DNA of 64,000 nt from Porites lobata (taxonomy: Eukaryota; Cnidaria; Anthozoa; Scleractinia; Poritidae). A program made the position numbers and the translations under genes. This document shows, piece after piece, positions 44,401 through 59,400 of this stretch; the first letter of the stretch is position 1, and each line of letters opens with the position of its first letter. The stretch covers positions 662,501-726,500 of the forward strand of contig CALNXK010000079.1 of assembly GCA_942486035.1 (NCBI GenBank). Direction: 5' to 3'. Below the pieces are notes generated by a model. That model made no database searches. It saw nothing but the letters and a program-made list of their open reading frames with translations, and was not told where the DNA came from.

Positions 44401-47400
44401 CACAGCCCAGGAGGTCCAGGGGGTGAAATTTTGAAGCTACATTAGTTAAATCCTGACCGTTTTGTCGTTGTTGTTTTACGGAGTACGTCAAAGAAAAGAT
44501 TAAGAAATAAAACCCTTGGGAACAGGCTATACTTTTCTCTATCAATCCTATCGTTTTCGCGTCGTTCTCGTGGCTGCGCTTAGTCTCCTTTGCATCGGTT
44601 CTTGGCCAAATATGGAGAGATTATTTCTTTTCGAGTGGGTAAACGATAAAACACTTTTTCGCCTGGGCCTTTTCTCGCGTATGGAATGCAAGAACTGGCA
44701 CGGTTTAGCACAAAAGGGGAAACATTTGCGTACAGAACAGTGGAAAACATTTCCCAACAGCAATAAAATTTTCCAGATTTGCCAAGTCAATAAACTTCGA
44801 GTGGTTGGTCTACTTTGCTCAGGGGGTAGTAGAGCGAACCACAAAAGCGAGCGCGAGTGAAAATTATCCGCCCGCGAAGGGAGGCGTCGCGAATCTCTCC
44901 TCCGTCACACGATGCCTCTCCTTGCAGTGGCGACCTTTACGAGCGCTTACGCATTTGACTGACTCTCATATCCCCAAGGAAATTAAGAGACCACTCGTAG
45001 TCTACCAGGTCATTACCAACGTATCATCTTAATAAGAAGAAAATAATCTTACGTGCGAGTCATCCAGGGAAAACGACCTTTTATGTAGCTTGGGTTGAGG
45101 CGACGATACTTTTCCTTCTTCTCCATTTACTGTTTCTTGTGCTTCCACAAAACTTTCGAATCTGCTGAAGTCCGCAAAATCTTCCTGCCGCTGTACTTTT
45201 TCGCTTTCATCGGCTGCCTCGCTGCTGCTAGAATTCTCCTGTCCATTTCTCGGCGTGGAGGGTTCGCTTTTCACAGGGTGACCACTGTCACCAGTCTGTC
45301 AGATGATTTGGTACATTGAATAATGTCAGAATAACTAGAACCCCACAGGGTGTACATGCTATTGTTTTATTTACCAGAGATAAGACTACGGTAACATGAC
45401 TAAGGCTGTGTCTATACTATATTTTACGATAACTGATCGAATCCTCGCGCGCTGATTGGTCGAGAGCTATGGTCTATGAAAGTATAGACCATGGAAATGA
45501 CGTAACATGTCACGCAGAGCCGGTTGTTTTGTTTCTGGTTTTTCGTAAAAAAATAAATGTTATTGTAAAAAACAAATAGTCCACAATTTTCCATGGTTTA
45601 CCCTCTTATTCACATTTTTTTTGTTACCGTAATCGTATTTGTCCAAAGCTTGATATAGGTAAGCACTCGACTTCTTGTTGAAACCTAATCTATTTTAAAC
45701 GGGAGATGGGTGTGGCACGCTGTCGGGTCAAAGGGTATCGGACAAGATAAAATAGCAGTAGTAACCAAAAACGAGAATGAATAAAGAGAGAGTTCAGAGT
45801 TTTGGACAAAATTCAACCTAACTTGTGCGCTGATGCTTGTTACCAATTCAGCAGCTTGTGAACATTATTACAGAGACAAATACAAACCTGACTTGAATGG
45901 CTTGATGACTGGGATGATGGTGGTGTTCCTTCAACAACAAACATAAACAAGAGATATCAGAGACTCGTCCCTAAAACAGGGATGCAGGCATAAAGCAAAG
46001 CAGGCGACTGGTTATGGGTAACTACTACGACTAAAACTCCCGTGGAAAAGAAGTTATTTTTTCACTTTGTGCTTGGAAAGTAAATGCGAGCCTGCGTGTA
46101 GTCTTTGGGTTGAACCATTGACTGTACATAACAAAATGAATATACAGTCCACTCTCTCTTACCAGACACCTCTATAAGACGAACAACTCTCTAGGAACGA
46201 CAACAGCCACTTTCGAAACCGTCAACGGACACTTGAGAAGTGCTTTATGCAATGAAAAGTACCACAAAACAGACTACATGAAAGTAAACTGCAAAATTTA
46301 ATTTTTCTAGTCTTGCTCCAGCTCGCAGTGTGCTGATATCCTTTAAGATCAAGAAGCCGTGCACGTTTTCTTGTAATAAAGGACTGACTGCACAATAGAA
46401 ATGATTCCACTTTTTACTGTTTTGCACAAGTAAAGCAGATGTGTATTCATTTCGAATAGGTTCAGTTTTAGTTTCTTAAAATCACTGGTGTCACGTTACC
46501 TCGACTCTCCTCTCTAAAACGGACAGTCAGGGCCGGCCACGGACGTGTCCGTCTTAGAGAAAGTTGACCGTACTGTGTTTTGATTACCTCTATTCTCCTT
46601 GGCCTTTGCTGCAAACAGTTTGTTTAGATCCAAAGAAGACGACCTGGAATGACCTTTCTTTCTAGGGGGTGGGGGAGGAGGTTCTCTCCTGCCTTCAGAT
46701 GAAACACTGCCCTGACTTTCATTATCTCCAGGAGAGGTCGGTGACGCGCAATCATCCTGATTACTAGTTTGCACATCCCCGGTTGATCTTGGTCTCTCCC
46801 CGCTTCTCCTGTTCGCTCGAAAAACAACTTCTTTACTAGCATCCTCCTTAGTAGGTTCTTCCTCTTCTGCCACCCGTGGGGGAGTGGGAGGGGGTGACGG
46901 GGTCTTCCTTTCCCCGGGGGAGAGAGGTGAAGTGGGTGTCTCGTCCTCAGGTGAGGATGGAGGTGAGGATTGGTATATAAATTTACTGGTGGGTGTCCAC
47001 CCATCACGGGTTTGTTTTCCTGATGGCGGCGGTAACAGCTGACCAGGAAGGGCGTCAAGCAAGCTGGGTTTGACAGCTGCTCTTGGTCTGGCTATCTCTA
47101 TTTCTGCAGTTACTGCTTGACTCGGACTTGTTGGCCCCGTTTGAGGTACTTCAGTTTGCTGAGTATGAGGGGACGGCATCACAATATGCAAAGGTCTTAT
47201 GGGACTGTTAGGGCTGCTATCACCTCTAACAGCTTGTCCATCTGCAGCATCGTCCAATGAAGATGATTCAGAATGGGATCTTGGTCTAGCAGCCCCATGG
47301 TCTTCGTCTCCTTGGATATCACTCAAATGCGGTACTGGTTGAACCAATGAGCGCTACAAAAACATACCGACACGATTAGACTACAAAACAGTCCGCATTT

Positions 47401-50400
47401 TTGCGTATTCAAGTACGCGCGAGCAGTCAAACAAAAGGTCTGGAACGAGGCTGAAACAGAGAGCGAGACTGGTGTGAGATTCGCGCGCTTCGCGCGCGTA
47501 AGACTCTTACGCTACGCTTTACCGATTTCTTTACTGATTTTGAGAAAAGAACCGACTGTTTTGCAGTCTACGACACGATTGATAAACCGACCGCTCATGG
47601 ATCTTCACACCAACGATAGGCAAAAACACTTTGGGGGTCAAACTGATGTGAAATTAGAACTAAATTCCCTCAGTCACATTTCGCAGGTTACCGGCTAAAG
47701 CCAGCGCTCTTCCCATTGCTTGCTTGATGGAATCCTCTTCTAACTGATTACGACTTCTAAGGTTGGGTGGCAGTGGAAAAATGGTAAATCAATACACCTC
47801 TCAGTCCTGACCTTAACAAGCCTCCAAAACATCAGAGCCCGATACGGAATACACAGCCTCTCCAACATCCTCATTACCAAACTTTAGTGTCGTCTCAAAA
47901 CTGAGTTTAGCCTGTTTCTACACATTCACTACCCACGAAGAAAACCAAGCCGGTATTTGAGATATTTTCACTGCAGAATAACATTATCTCACCTCGATCA
48001 CAAACAGGTGAGGATATGAAGAAATTTATTACATGTATAGTTAATATTGAGGTGAACAAACTTACTGCCTTCCTTTTAACAGCAGAGTCATGATTTATCT
48101 TTGCAGGCGATGGTGCAGCATTGCGACCAAGAGAATCACTAAAACGTTGCCAGTGCTGTGCAGACAGACAGATAGAAGTGCAACACAGTGTACAAAGTGC
48201 TTAACAGTGCTTACACTGCAACTTGCATTAAACAATTGATTCATAGGTCAGCGTGCGTATATTGAGCTAAGAAGCACGATTAAACGTTGAAGAGCATGAC
48301 AGAGGTGTGAGAGTTAATTGAGGTGCTATAGAATTTGATTTGGCATAATTATGGTAAGTTTTTTAAGTTTACGGTCAAGTCGCCCGAAAGTCATTTCGCC
48401 AGAAAAAAGATTTATGTCGCCCGAAATTTTATCATGCTCAACAACATCCAAACATCTTAATTGCGCCTGTTCCGTTTCACCAAATCTTTTAGAAAAAGAT
48501 ATATTACTCATTTATCTCGCTTGTTTCGTCTCATAGCATCGTTGTTTAAAGAACGAGACTTTATTACACAATTATCCTGCTTGTTTCTTTTCACTATTGC
48601 TAGAGCGAGATATATTTCATAAATTCTTTATTAAAATTTCGGGCGACTTAACCAAATACTTCGGGCGGCATAACTCTGGTTTTGGGTGACATGACTTCTG
48701 GCGAGATGACTTTCGGGCGACTTGATCGTTACCGTTTACACACTCTGATCAAAAAGCTAGCCCATGGAAACTTGGATGAGCACCCTTTTTTATGACGAAT
48801 GATAAAGCCAGAGATAATTAAAAGGAAAGGAAAGTAGAGGAAAAGAATTGAATTCTTATTCATAAAATAAATGGAGCAGACACTAATTCTTCTAAAGTGT
48901 TGCTGACCCAACAAAATTAGGCAAAAAAATCTACCCTTACTATGAACAAACAATCTTAGACTAGTCGAACTACATGTATACAAAAGAAAACTACAAGAAA
49001 TTAAGAAATTAAATTCAAGCTAATGTAGAACAAATACAGTACACTACACAACAACAAAGGCAAGAAACAAAAAGAAACTTACATCAGGAGAGGAAACATT
49101 CTGTAGCTCTTTTTGTTGTTCTTGTTCAGTTCCTTGGACCTTTTCAAGTGGATGGACTGGGGCTAAAGAAACAAGAACCAAACAGGCTAAAATGGTGCAT
49201 GATTTCCAAATTTGATGACAAATATCCAGACTTTCTTCCCTATTCTTCAAACAATTAGCACAATAAAAATTTTCCACTTAGAAAATACATTGCCCATATC
49301 AGATCATGCACCAAGCTCAGTTTGGAACTTCATTTATCTTTGATAAATAAGTAGATAAATAAATAAGGGCATAGAATTACAACCCAAGTAACCTGTGATC
49401 TAATACCAAATTCGCCTTTTGATTCTCAAGTATACACAAGATAAATGGAAGGAGAATCTAACATTCTATCAGAAATTAATGAAGGCTTCATTCCAGGTAC
49501 CATTTTATAATCATGCACAGCTTTACAAAAATTTATACTCTTGAATTTAAAGAGGACTTTTTTTTTCAGGATAACCACGTTTATCTGTGGTTCAAAAAGG
49601 CCAGCCCGTTTAATGTGCTAGATACAGCTTTTCGGACACCACAACGATATTTTTCAATCGTTTTAAAAGTGATTTTATCCTTGTCTGATCGGTATGAAAT
49701 TTTCACCACCAAGAGAATTTGTTTTAAAGTTTTAAGTAACTCACCATGACAACAATAAACAAAAAACTTTCAAATCGACAAAAGCCGAATTTTGCACAAT
49801 CAAGACCTGATACTGAAAAGCCGACACCAGGAATTAAAAATGTGGTGTTTAGCAAATAACCTCTGTGAGAAGTAAAAAATTCCGAACGTTTGAATTCAAA
49901 CACTGCAGTGGTCAATTTGATAAAACTTTTACTAGTGTAATTTACAAATGTAGCTACTGTTTTGAAGTACGAAAAAAATTAATAATAACCGCACTTGTAA
50001 ATTACTCTTGTAAAAGTTTAATTAAATACCCTTGCTTCTCTCAATGCAGCAATTATTGACTGAGTTGTAGATGAGCCATAAATTTAGATACCTGAAACAG
50101 CTGTCTCCTTATTTACAGGTAAAAGAACACTAGGTAGAGTTGAAGGCAGTTCTAAACCATGTCGCATTGCTACCACAAGGTGCATTGCAATGCAGAACTC
50201 ATCCAAATTAAGAGCATTGTCCTTATTTATATCTGAGAGGTGCCTGAAAAAACAAAAAAATGTTGGAGTGTCATAGTGTGACCAAAAAAGAGTTGATCTC
50301 ACCACAATCACCACTTATCCACAGGAGGTCTAACCATCAAATGGGAGCATAAGCAACAACAATAGCATCAGCATTGGTATTGTGAATGGCAAATTAAGCA

Positions 50401-53400
50401 ATAGGTGTAGATTAGTTGAACAACAACTTTGCATGTGTATCACGCTTTTTTGTTCATTTTTTGCTGTCACTGCATAACTGTGATATGAAACTTCCTAATT
50501 TCACATTTTTTGGAATACATAAACACGTGACAATGATTTTTTTCTTTACCTTTTAATATATTCCTTTAGAATTCAAATCCAGAAAAATTTGCCAACATTT
50601 GGCAAATTGAGACGCAATCAGATAAATGAAGGTTGAAACAGCACAAATTAATGCACTCTTAAGTGATGTTTTCACTACAGTCAATGCCTTTCATTCTTAT
50701 GTTCTTCTCCTCTGAGGGATCAAAGATTAGTTTAGAGACCTGATTAACTTTTCACAACATATAAATAAACAAAAGTAAGAAAGCCATAGAACAAAAGAAA
50801 TTTTAGAACAAAGTTTTTATCCAAAATTGGGAAAACTTGTTGGGCGAACATGCAAATACAAAATTTGGTCCAAAATCTCAAATAATACACACTTCTTAAA
50901 CATGCAAAAATTAAAGAGAAATTATTCCCCAAGCAATAGAACCAAATGCCTTACCATATCTTTGAGAGCACCTCTACAGGTAAACTAGACTTCATGAAGA
51001 AGTCCCTTGCCCTTGGACCTAAAAAACAATATTTGAGAGTAACACACACAGTGTTCTTAATCCCATTAATAAAACAAAGTCCATACATAGAGTACAATTC
51101 CAATAAAACTGATCAGCTCTGTAAGATTCACCATTACAGACTTTAAGATCAAGGTTTTTCAGCATTTCCCGCGAGGCGTAAACATCAAGAACTCCTGTGA
51201 CCAATGCCTTGTCATCAGGTTTGTGGCTTGAGGTTCACATTAATTTTGTAGGGCTAGACCACGCTCTATAGGTAAGTGATGCACTGCAAGGCTTTTTTGC
51301 ACTCTAAAACATCACAATCCCACATTTGTGAGAAAATACTACATTTTACCACATCTTTCACTATTAATTATTAATGAACAATATTTCATAGGAACATAAA
51401 CTTAAGGACAAGTTCTCAGCTAAAATAAGAGTGAAAGAATGAAAAAAACAAACATGCAGCTGCGAGCTACCAACTCCTAGTCTTCAGTCCCAAATATGGG
51501 CAGATAGATAAGGTGAAACCACCAGACGCAAACCATGGTTTGTCATATTTTGTGGTAAGTTGGCCAAAACTTGATCTTAAGGTCTCTATTATAGTTTGTA
51601 TAACGTTACTAGCCAGTCCTAATTATGTGCTCATTAGCAGGGTATCATTGCCAGTGCACAAAAAATATTTTAAAAAAATGATTATGCTTCTTGTGAAAAA
51701 GATGATGTTAACTATAGTTAACAAATTCATCAATAAAGGACAGGGTTCAAGCCCTTTGTAGATTAGAGCTCAAAAAAAGTCCCATTCAGTAGTCCAGGGC
51801 AGGTAGATTTTCCTATGTATGACATAATTATTATTTAGGCTCCAATTTTTTTCTTTATCATGTGTACCACAAAATTGCAATATCTGGGCAGACATTTTCA
51901 TTATTTCAAACCCTTTATCAAAATAATATTGCACATATTGCACGGTGTGTTTTGTTTGTTTGTTTGTTTGTTTTCTCTAGGCACCATTATTTTGTTTCCG
52001 GCAAGCATTGTAAAGTATTAGGTCACTAAAAGGCAATTTTGAGAAAAGTTGGGATTGGAGCACTGTCAAATGAATAAGATCAAACCTGTATTAAACAGTC
52101 ACCTTTAGGGAATGGCCAACAGACCACTTAATACAGGTTTGGCAAAGTGCAGTATCCAAAACCTGACAAATTGACCTCAAAGTGTTTCTAGCTCTTCTTG
52201 TGCCAAAAGGAGTAGAGTAAAAGACCACTAAATGCCATACACAGTGTATCTATTGCACTTCTATGTTGACAAAATGATCATTTAATAGACTGAGGTAAAA
52301 GCAATAAAAAACAACTTGTTGGGACATGGAAAACGTGACCACAACCACTTATAAAGAGAGGTGGCCACCTAATACAGGCCAGTTTTACAGAAATTATGTG
52401 AAATTACTTTTGGCACTTAAGCAAGACTGTGACTGCTAAATACAGGGTGACCACTTTTTACAGGTCCACTTAATACAGGTTTGACTGTAGAATGAATGGA
52501 TTATTATACATTTCGGGGAAACTGCCCACCTACCCTTCCCCTAAGCCGACATTTTGCCCTAAGTAAGAAGTAGGTGTTAATGTTGGCTCAGGGGAGGGGT
52601 AGGTGGGCAGTTTTCCAGAAACGTATAATGATCTGAATGAATTACAATGTACCTTTGACTACTCCACCCTCAATAGGTTGCAGTCTTCTGAACTGCTTTG
52701 TATAATATTCTCTCTGCTCTGGTAAGATACGCCACAAGTTATCTTCAGATTCCTCTTCAATACTACTTATACTTTCTGCAAAGCTTGCAAGTGATGGGGC
52801 CCTGAATTGGAAATTTGATGAAAATAAGTTCAGGTGTGCTAAAACATTTTACTAGTTGGGGTACATTTGCACATATGAAATTAGAGATTTAGGCTTTCTG
52901 TTTCAAAAGTCCTAGGGGTCAAAATATTGGCCAGTCAATCAACAATGTCTGGCCAGAATGGTGTCTTGGCCAGCCAAAAGCTCCATATGAGTTGCTGGTG
53001 ATGTTGACTGGTCACCCAGCTATTTTTGAAAAAACAGCTAAAACCTCAACTGTAAATCTTAGATTTTGTCTCTTGGTAAAAATACAATCACGTTTGATTA
53101 TTAATAAAGTGACACAATGATTAATTCACTTCTTTCCAAATTTTTGACTGGCCACAAAACCAGACTTGACCAAGCAAAAATTTCTTTGGCAGGTCATCTT
53201 ATCTGGCCAACATCCAAAAATTACTTTAATGGTTAAATTTCAAAGTGCCTAAAACTTATGCATTTCTGATTTTTCAAATGAGTAACATTGCAGTTTTTTT
53301 TTTTTGTGATGTGACAAATAAGAGACATGACTTTATAAGGGGCATGGTTGAACAGTGGGATTTTTTTAAGGCTGTGTGTATTACATTGTATCATTATTTT

Positions 53401-56400
53401 GTTAGGGCATCTGCTTTTGTTCTGTTCTTGAATAAACAGGAGCACAGTGTAGAGGATATAAACATATCAGGCGTAACAAAGAATAAATTTGTATCTTCCA
53501 TACATAGTTGAAAGAAAGGGATCATTTTGGGATAAATCACTATCCAGCAGATAAGTATTGGGAAAACCAGTTACACAACTACTAGGTAGAGATGTATCCA
53601 GTGGATAGTATAGCGTTATCTACCTTTGAAAACAACTCAGCCCTGGTCAGGAGTGAACCCCAGGGGTTAAACTACTGTGGTGCCTAGTTTCAAACCTTAG
53701 CAGAACTTCCCCCTCTTCGCCTGCAAGCTCTGGTGAACTGCTGCGATCCACATCTTCATCACTGGAGCTGTGCTCTTCATCTACCTCATTCACCACTGGT
53801 ATTGGAGGTTCAGACTGTCCTGGTGAGTCCCTAGGTGAGAAGGCTGTCCACTGAGTATTAGAGATACCATTGTTGATTGATGGGTTTTCACCTTCCCTCC
53901 AAGATCCTACAGTAAGATCACATTTTTAGCAACTAATGTTATATGCCCTGAACAAGTTGTTGGTGTAAGTTTGGCAAGCGGGTTACTTCAGAACAAAAAA
54001 AAACTATCCTGACAGATCACAAGTAAAAAATCTCATCTGATAGAGGGTTAATTGCCCTGGGAATATTATGGTCATGGGTTAAAGCCAAAAAAGCTATAAT
54101 ATGTCAACAGTGAAAAGAAAAATAAACACACCGTTTTATCTACTGTAGGTGACTTTACAGAACTAATTTTGTCTTATGACCTCTTCAGTTGTGCACCACA
54201 TGATTGAAGAGGTCATAAAACAAAATCAGTTTTGTAAAATTGCCAAGACAAAAATTAATAGTCTGTTGAAAGTGAACCTCCATTAGACTTTTCTTTTCTC
54301 TGTTGACATAAAGTTAAGTAACACTTTCTTGCCTTCAATGAACAAAATCTTGCAGAAAAAAGCCATAATATTCTTTAAATTCCCATTTGGGTGGTGCTTT
54401 ATGAAAAGCCAGCTTTTGAAGTATATGTGTCTTTTATTCTGTGCACAATTTGCACATGCAATGCATAAGCTTCTCATGAATTTGCATCCACTGCATGTGC
54501 AGTTCATGCAACAAACAAAACATAATGCAAAGTCAGTTTGACATGAAGCACCAACCAAACAGCAGTTTAAAGAGTTTTACGGTGCTTTCTGCTTTGGCTC
54601 AATTGAAAGAAAAAAAGAAAAAGTTCAGGCAGAAAGGCAGCATTTAGGTGGTCTTTTAAGAAGCAGGGCTAAAAAAATCTTGCCATCAGATGGAAGGAGG
54701 TGGATTTCTTTCTCGAATAATCCAATGCCAACTTGCATCGATACACAATCAGCGACAAAGTTGTTGAGACATTGTACTCAAATAGGGTAATTTCAGAGAA
54801 CAAAACAATCCACATCCCTCCCCCTCCCCTCAATTCAAAGTTGGGGTGTTTGTTGTTTTCTACAGGTAGCTTGAACAGTGGCACAACATTGCATGGAATG
54901 ATGGATGGATGGGGGAGGGGGGAGGGAGAAAGCTTTATTTCCCCCTTTTGCAGTCAGTAAAATGTCGGAAAGGCCCTATGTCACCGACTGCAGGTCACCA
55001 AACAGTTTCACAACAGCACAAGCCAAAACAAGAGTGAATAAAAAGTCAAGTGCCCAGCACATGCTCAAGAACCTTACTTTCTTCTCTAGGTTCAGCTGTA
55101 GGATTGTTTGCCCATGATGTTTCTGTGGTGTTGACGGTTGGTTGGCTAGCTGGTGGATGTGCACCCCAAGTTGGTTGGCCTGCAATACGAACTTGCTCCA
55201 CTGATAAGAGATCAAAACAATTTTTTTTCAACTGATTCAAATAATAAATTATAGAATTCACCAGGTTGCCAGTGGTGACTTAAAATGTAGCTGGGCAATG
55301 AAAAATTGTGGTTGAAACGCCCGGCGGGTAACTACGATAAAAAAAAATGAATTCGAATTCAGCCCAATGTAAGCTTATATTAGGATTGCAAGTACGAATT
55401 TAAAATAACAATAAAATGACACGTTGTTTAGTTGGACTACCTTTCTTTCATTGCCCTGAATCCAATTTCTCTGAGTCCTATGAACATTTTATAGTTTCAA
55501 GTGGAAAAGGATTAAACCCTAAACAATTCTGAACCAATCCGTAAGACGCCATTTTGATTTTTCTCACATGACTCCATCTTACTCATAGTACTTTGTTGCC
55601 TGCTTTCATCACTGCCGCTTCCTTGGCTCCCACGTGTGAACAGCTTTGGAATACTAAATAAACTTGAAAAGACTGGCAAAATGTGGAGATTTCTCTGTGA
55701 CTGTGAGCTGCCTCCAATGAAATCCACGGCCACTTAATACGGAACTTAAGCAAAGGCGTTTTTGAGCAACGCACGCCAACCGGAAGTGAGGTGTTTTTCA
55801 TTTGAAAATAAATTGATGCTACCAAATTTGTATTTCGTAGTCTTTTTTTATTATAGAGACGATTTGTCCAAAAATTTGGGCAAAAATACCGCTCAAGAAT
55901 GACAGATGTCTACTTCCAGTTGACGTGCATGGCTCAAAAACGTCTTTGCTTAAGTTCACTAATGTTGACCTGGGCCACTAAGAATTCAAGGAAACTGACA
56001 TCTGGCTGGCCACCAAGCACTGGAGTTCAGTTTTAGCCCTGATATAACTCTTCAAATAATTATGTAAATAATTTATAGTATCAGGGTATAAACAAACCTA
56101 GCCTGAGAAAACAGCCCACATTTTGCAATGCCACCACAGCCTTTCCCCACAAAATTACATCTAAAGAATGAGCACAGAAATTACATAGTGATGACACGTC
56201 ACTTCTCATGATTCATTCTGCATAGTGCTTTTAATTGGGTGAAACAAATTTCCCTCACTGCAAGGCCCATCACAAGAACTACCCAGATCTGGGTTGTGAC
56301 ATGTCGTCAGTATGGAATTTCTTCACTCATTCCTCAGACATCATTTTGAAGGGAAGTAAGTGGCGTTGTTGTGAAATGTAAGATGTTTTATCAGGTTAAG

Positions 56401-59400
56401 AAAAACCTGTTATTAAATGATTTATGTCACTGCTATTTGAAAGAATTACCTGCATGTGAGGCTGACGGAGGCAAGGACTGGGTTCTAGTCAGCACACTTG
56501 TGTGATGAGATCCTGCAACAACCTGATTACCATACACAGGTACCCCACCAGGCTGGGAATACTGGTAGGACTGTGGAATATACTGTCCTTGAATCTGCTG
56601 AGGAGCTTGGCCTGGGGATTGAAAGGGAGATTGCATAAAGTGACCAGGAGGTACTTGCCCATGCAGCTGAACTTGTGGCTGTTGATTAGGCATTACATAG
56701 CCTGCCACTTGATACTGTTGTTGGTGCCAATTTCCTCTTTGCTGCAGGTTTTGAGGTTGGATTTGCTGTGGTGTGGCTGCTCTTGGTGGTGGAGGGATAA
56801 TAATGCTTCCTTGGTAGCTCTTTGAACCAGTAGGAGACACAGGGCCAATAACTGCGGGGGATTCTACAGGTGAAGTTACACCTTCAGCATCAGGGTTAAC
56901 AGCAGCCATATCTGCTAAGTCATCTGCAGGCTGCACTTTTGAAGAACTTGTCAATGAATTGGAATGATGAAATTCTCTTTTTCCATCAGCCTTTTTAAAT
57001 CCCATTTTCTTCTTTTTCTCTAAAGAATAATTTAACAGCAAATAAAATGAAAAGTCATTTCAATAAACAGCTCTGCTCACAACCTTTAAGTACATGTACA
57101 CAGAAAATAACAGTGCTCAAGTCTTAGAGATTTCCAGTTGAAGCAAACATATGTTAACCCATTCACCCCTGAACCACTCCTAACCCTGCTTGCAGATTAA
57201 AGTCCCTTTACTACTTGTGACATCACCAGTTTTAACCCTCAAGGACAACTTTGTCAGTTAATTTGTGCAGGGTGAACAGATCTTTCAATCCATTCCAGAA
57301 TGAGCACCATTCAGTTAAGGACACCAGAGAAAAAGGCAACAACAACAAAAAAAGTAACATTGGTCCAAAAATTCCAGCTTTTAGAAGTCAGATCAGCACA
57401 GCCATTCTTCTGACCTGGCTTTGCCAGGAATAACAGTCTGTCTTTGATTCAAATTCAGGAATTTCTTGAACCCCATAAGGGACAGTTCATTATTTATGGG
57501 AATGACCGGGTCGGGAAAAAACCGAACGGGCTTTGAAAATTTTTCTTGCCGTGGCGACGAGCTTTGTGTTTTTTTCTTGAACAAAGAGACCGGGCTATAA
57601 AAAAAAATCAACATGAACTAAAACTGTGGTAGAAACGCGGCAGTCGTTTGATGAGAACAACACATGGAAACTGTATTCGTCATTGAAAATTCACCCGGTA
57701 AATTGTCCTACTTTCATATCAAATAAATATTGCTACAATATTTTTGGTAATGCAGGGATATACCCGCAAGAAAAAGCTCGCGCTTTGCGATCAAACACTC
57801 AAGAATTTTGACAGGCCACGGAATGACACAAATGTACTTTGTGAGCTGCTCTTTTATAGTTGTTTATATTCCTTGACATTTCAGAGCTTGTAATCTGGAC
57901 TCCGCCAGACTGTACACAAGAAAACAAGATGTTTTGATCGAGGATCTCAAGTTGCAACTCCTACTGAATTGAAAATATTTTTTCTGCACGAACCACAGTG
58001 CTGCGGAGTCTGCCAGTCAAGTTCCGTTTATTTCATGCAAAAATAGGTTTACATTCTTATCTGTCTCGGAAATAAACTTTTATTATTTTAAAACGTGAAC
58101 AATTTTTGTATCTTGTAAATGTGACAAGCTGTGACATTATAAAGCTGTTCATTCATACTTAAAAAACAACTGAGCCGTCCGCATAGCCGTGGAGCCGCAC
58201 TTGATCAAGGCATACATTGCCCGTTTAGAAGATCTTAGGGACGGACCATTAGAAAACTTATGGGGGGGGGAGGGGAATTTTCGAGCCGCAGGAATTTTTT
58301 TTCGTTATCAAATTCCTTGTATGAATTTTTTTTAGGCCATAGCATGAATATTTTTTAGGGTTCATTGGCGTGCAAGAATTTTTTTTCATTTAATTTTCCC
58401 TTGCGCGAATTTTTTTTTGTACTTCGCCAGCCCCCCAAGAAGTTTTCTAATGGTCCGTCCCTTAAAATACAAAGCGGCATTAGAACAGGAGGGCGCGCAG
58501 AACAAAAGCGTAAAACGATGTCCAAAACGTTTGAAGAATATGCCTGGCGCGATCTCGTAGAGTCTGGAGATTTAAAAAAGTTGCTTGTATCTGAGCTGAA
58601 TAAGTAAACATTACAAACTGGTAAGCAGCGGCACCAAAGCTGAAAAGATACGGAGAGTCTCGTTGCATGTGCTTCGCGGGAACCATGGTCAACAGGAAGA
58701 TACGATTGAGTTTACTGACTAGGAGACGAAGGAATGTGGAACGGAAGATGACAGCGAGGAAATTGACAGCTCAGGGGATGATGAAAGTGAGGAGGATATT
58801 GTCCTTGCAGAATTGTTAAGTGGGCCTGACTCAGACCAAGACACGATCGCGACTTCATCACGCGAACAGGAACGTTATAGCATCGATGAAAGTGAAAAGA
58901 TATGGTTTGTCTTTCAAAGCGATTCAGATGAAGAGGAATTTTATGGTTTTGATTGAGTTCGCAAACAGTTGACTTTTTAAAAAAAATAATTCGGGTCGCT
59001 ATAACAGAACATAATATGAAACACTATAGTATAAATCCGTTTCATTTTTTCATGCCCTGTGGACATTAGTTACCAGTCTTCCCATGTCTTGCTGCTGCAA
59101 CAGAGACCTGGAACAAAGCTTTGAATGTCCTCGTGAACGTCTCGCGAACGTGTTTAAAAACATGTTTGTGGAAGCTTATTCCTTTAACAAAATGTCGAAA
59201 ACTTTCAAGGGAAACGTTACTCCACAAGAAGTTCTATTTGGAGAGGTTGGAAAACTTCAAACGCTTCTTGCAAGTCATTTAATACGAATGGTTATATATC
59301 TGGGTTCAAAGATATATTTAGGACTTTTTCACTTATTTGGCAAACGATGAAATGCCTCAAGCTGGATGGCATTTGTTAACATGCACTTTTCACAGATGTT

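Noticed and set aside
44516..44860. 114-codon plus-strand ORF and its antisense partner
   Set aside because: Lies in a REPS1 intron, has no domain features and overlaps an equally long antisense frame.
48128..48145. GTTTTAG as acceptor of exon w9
   Set aside because: It would begin with an in-frame TGA in phase 0; the CTGTCTGCACAG site upstream keeps the frame.
55512..55746. Minus-strand ORF as an extra REPS1 exon between w2 and w3
   Set aside because: w2 and w3 join in phase without it, and I found no acceptor/donor pair of fitting phase; it could be an alternative exon but is not supported.
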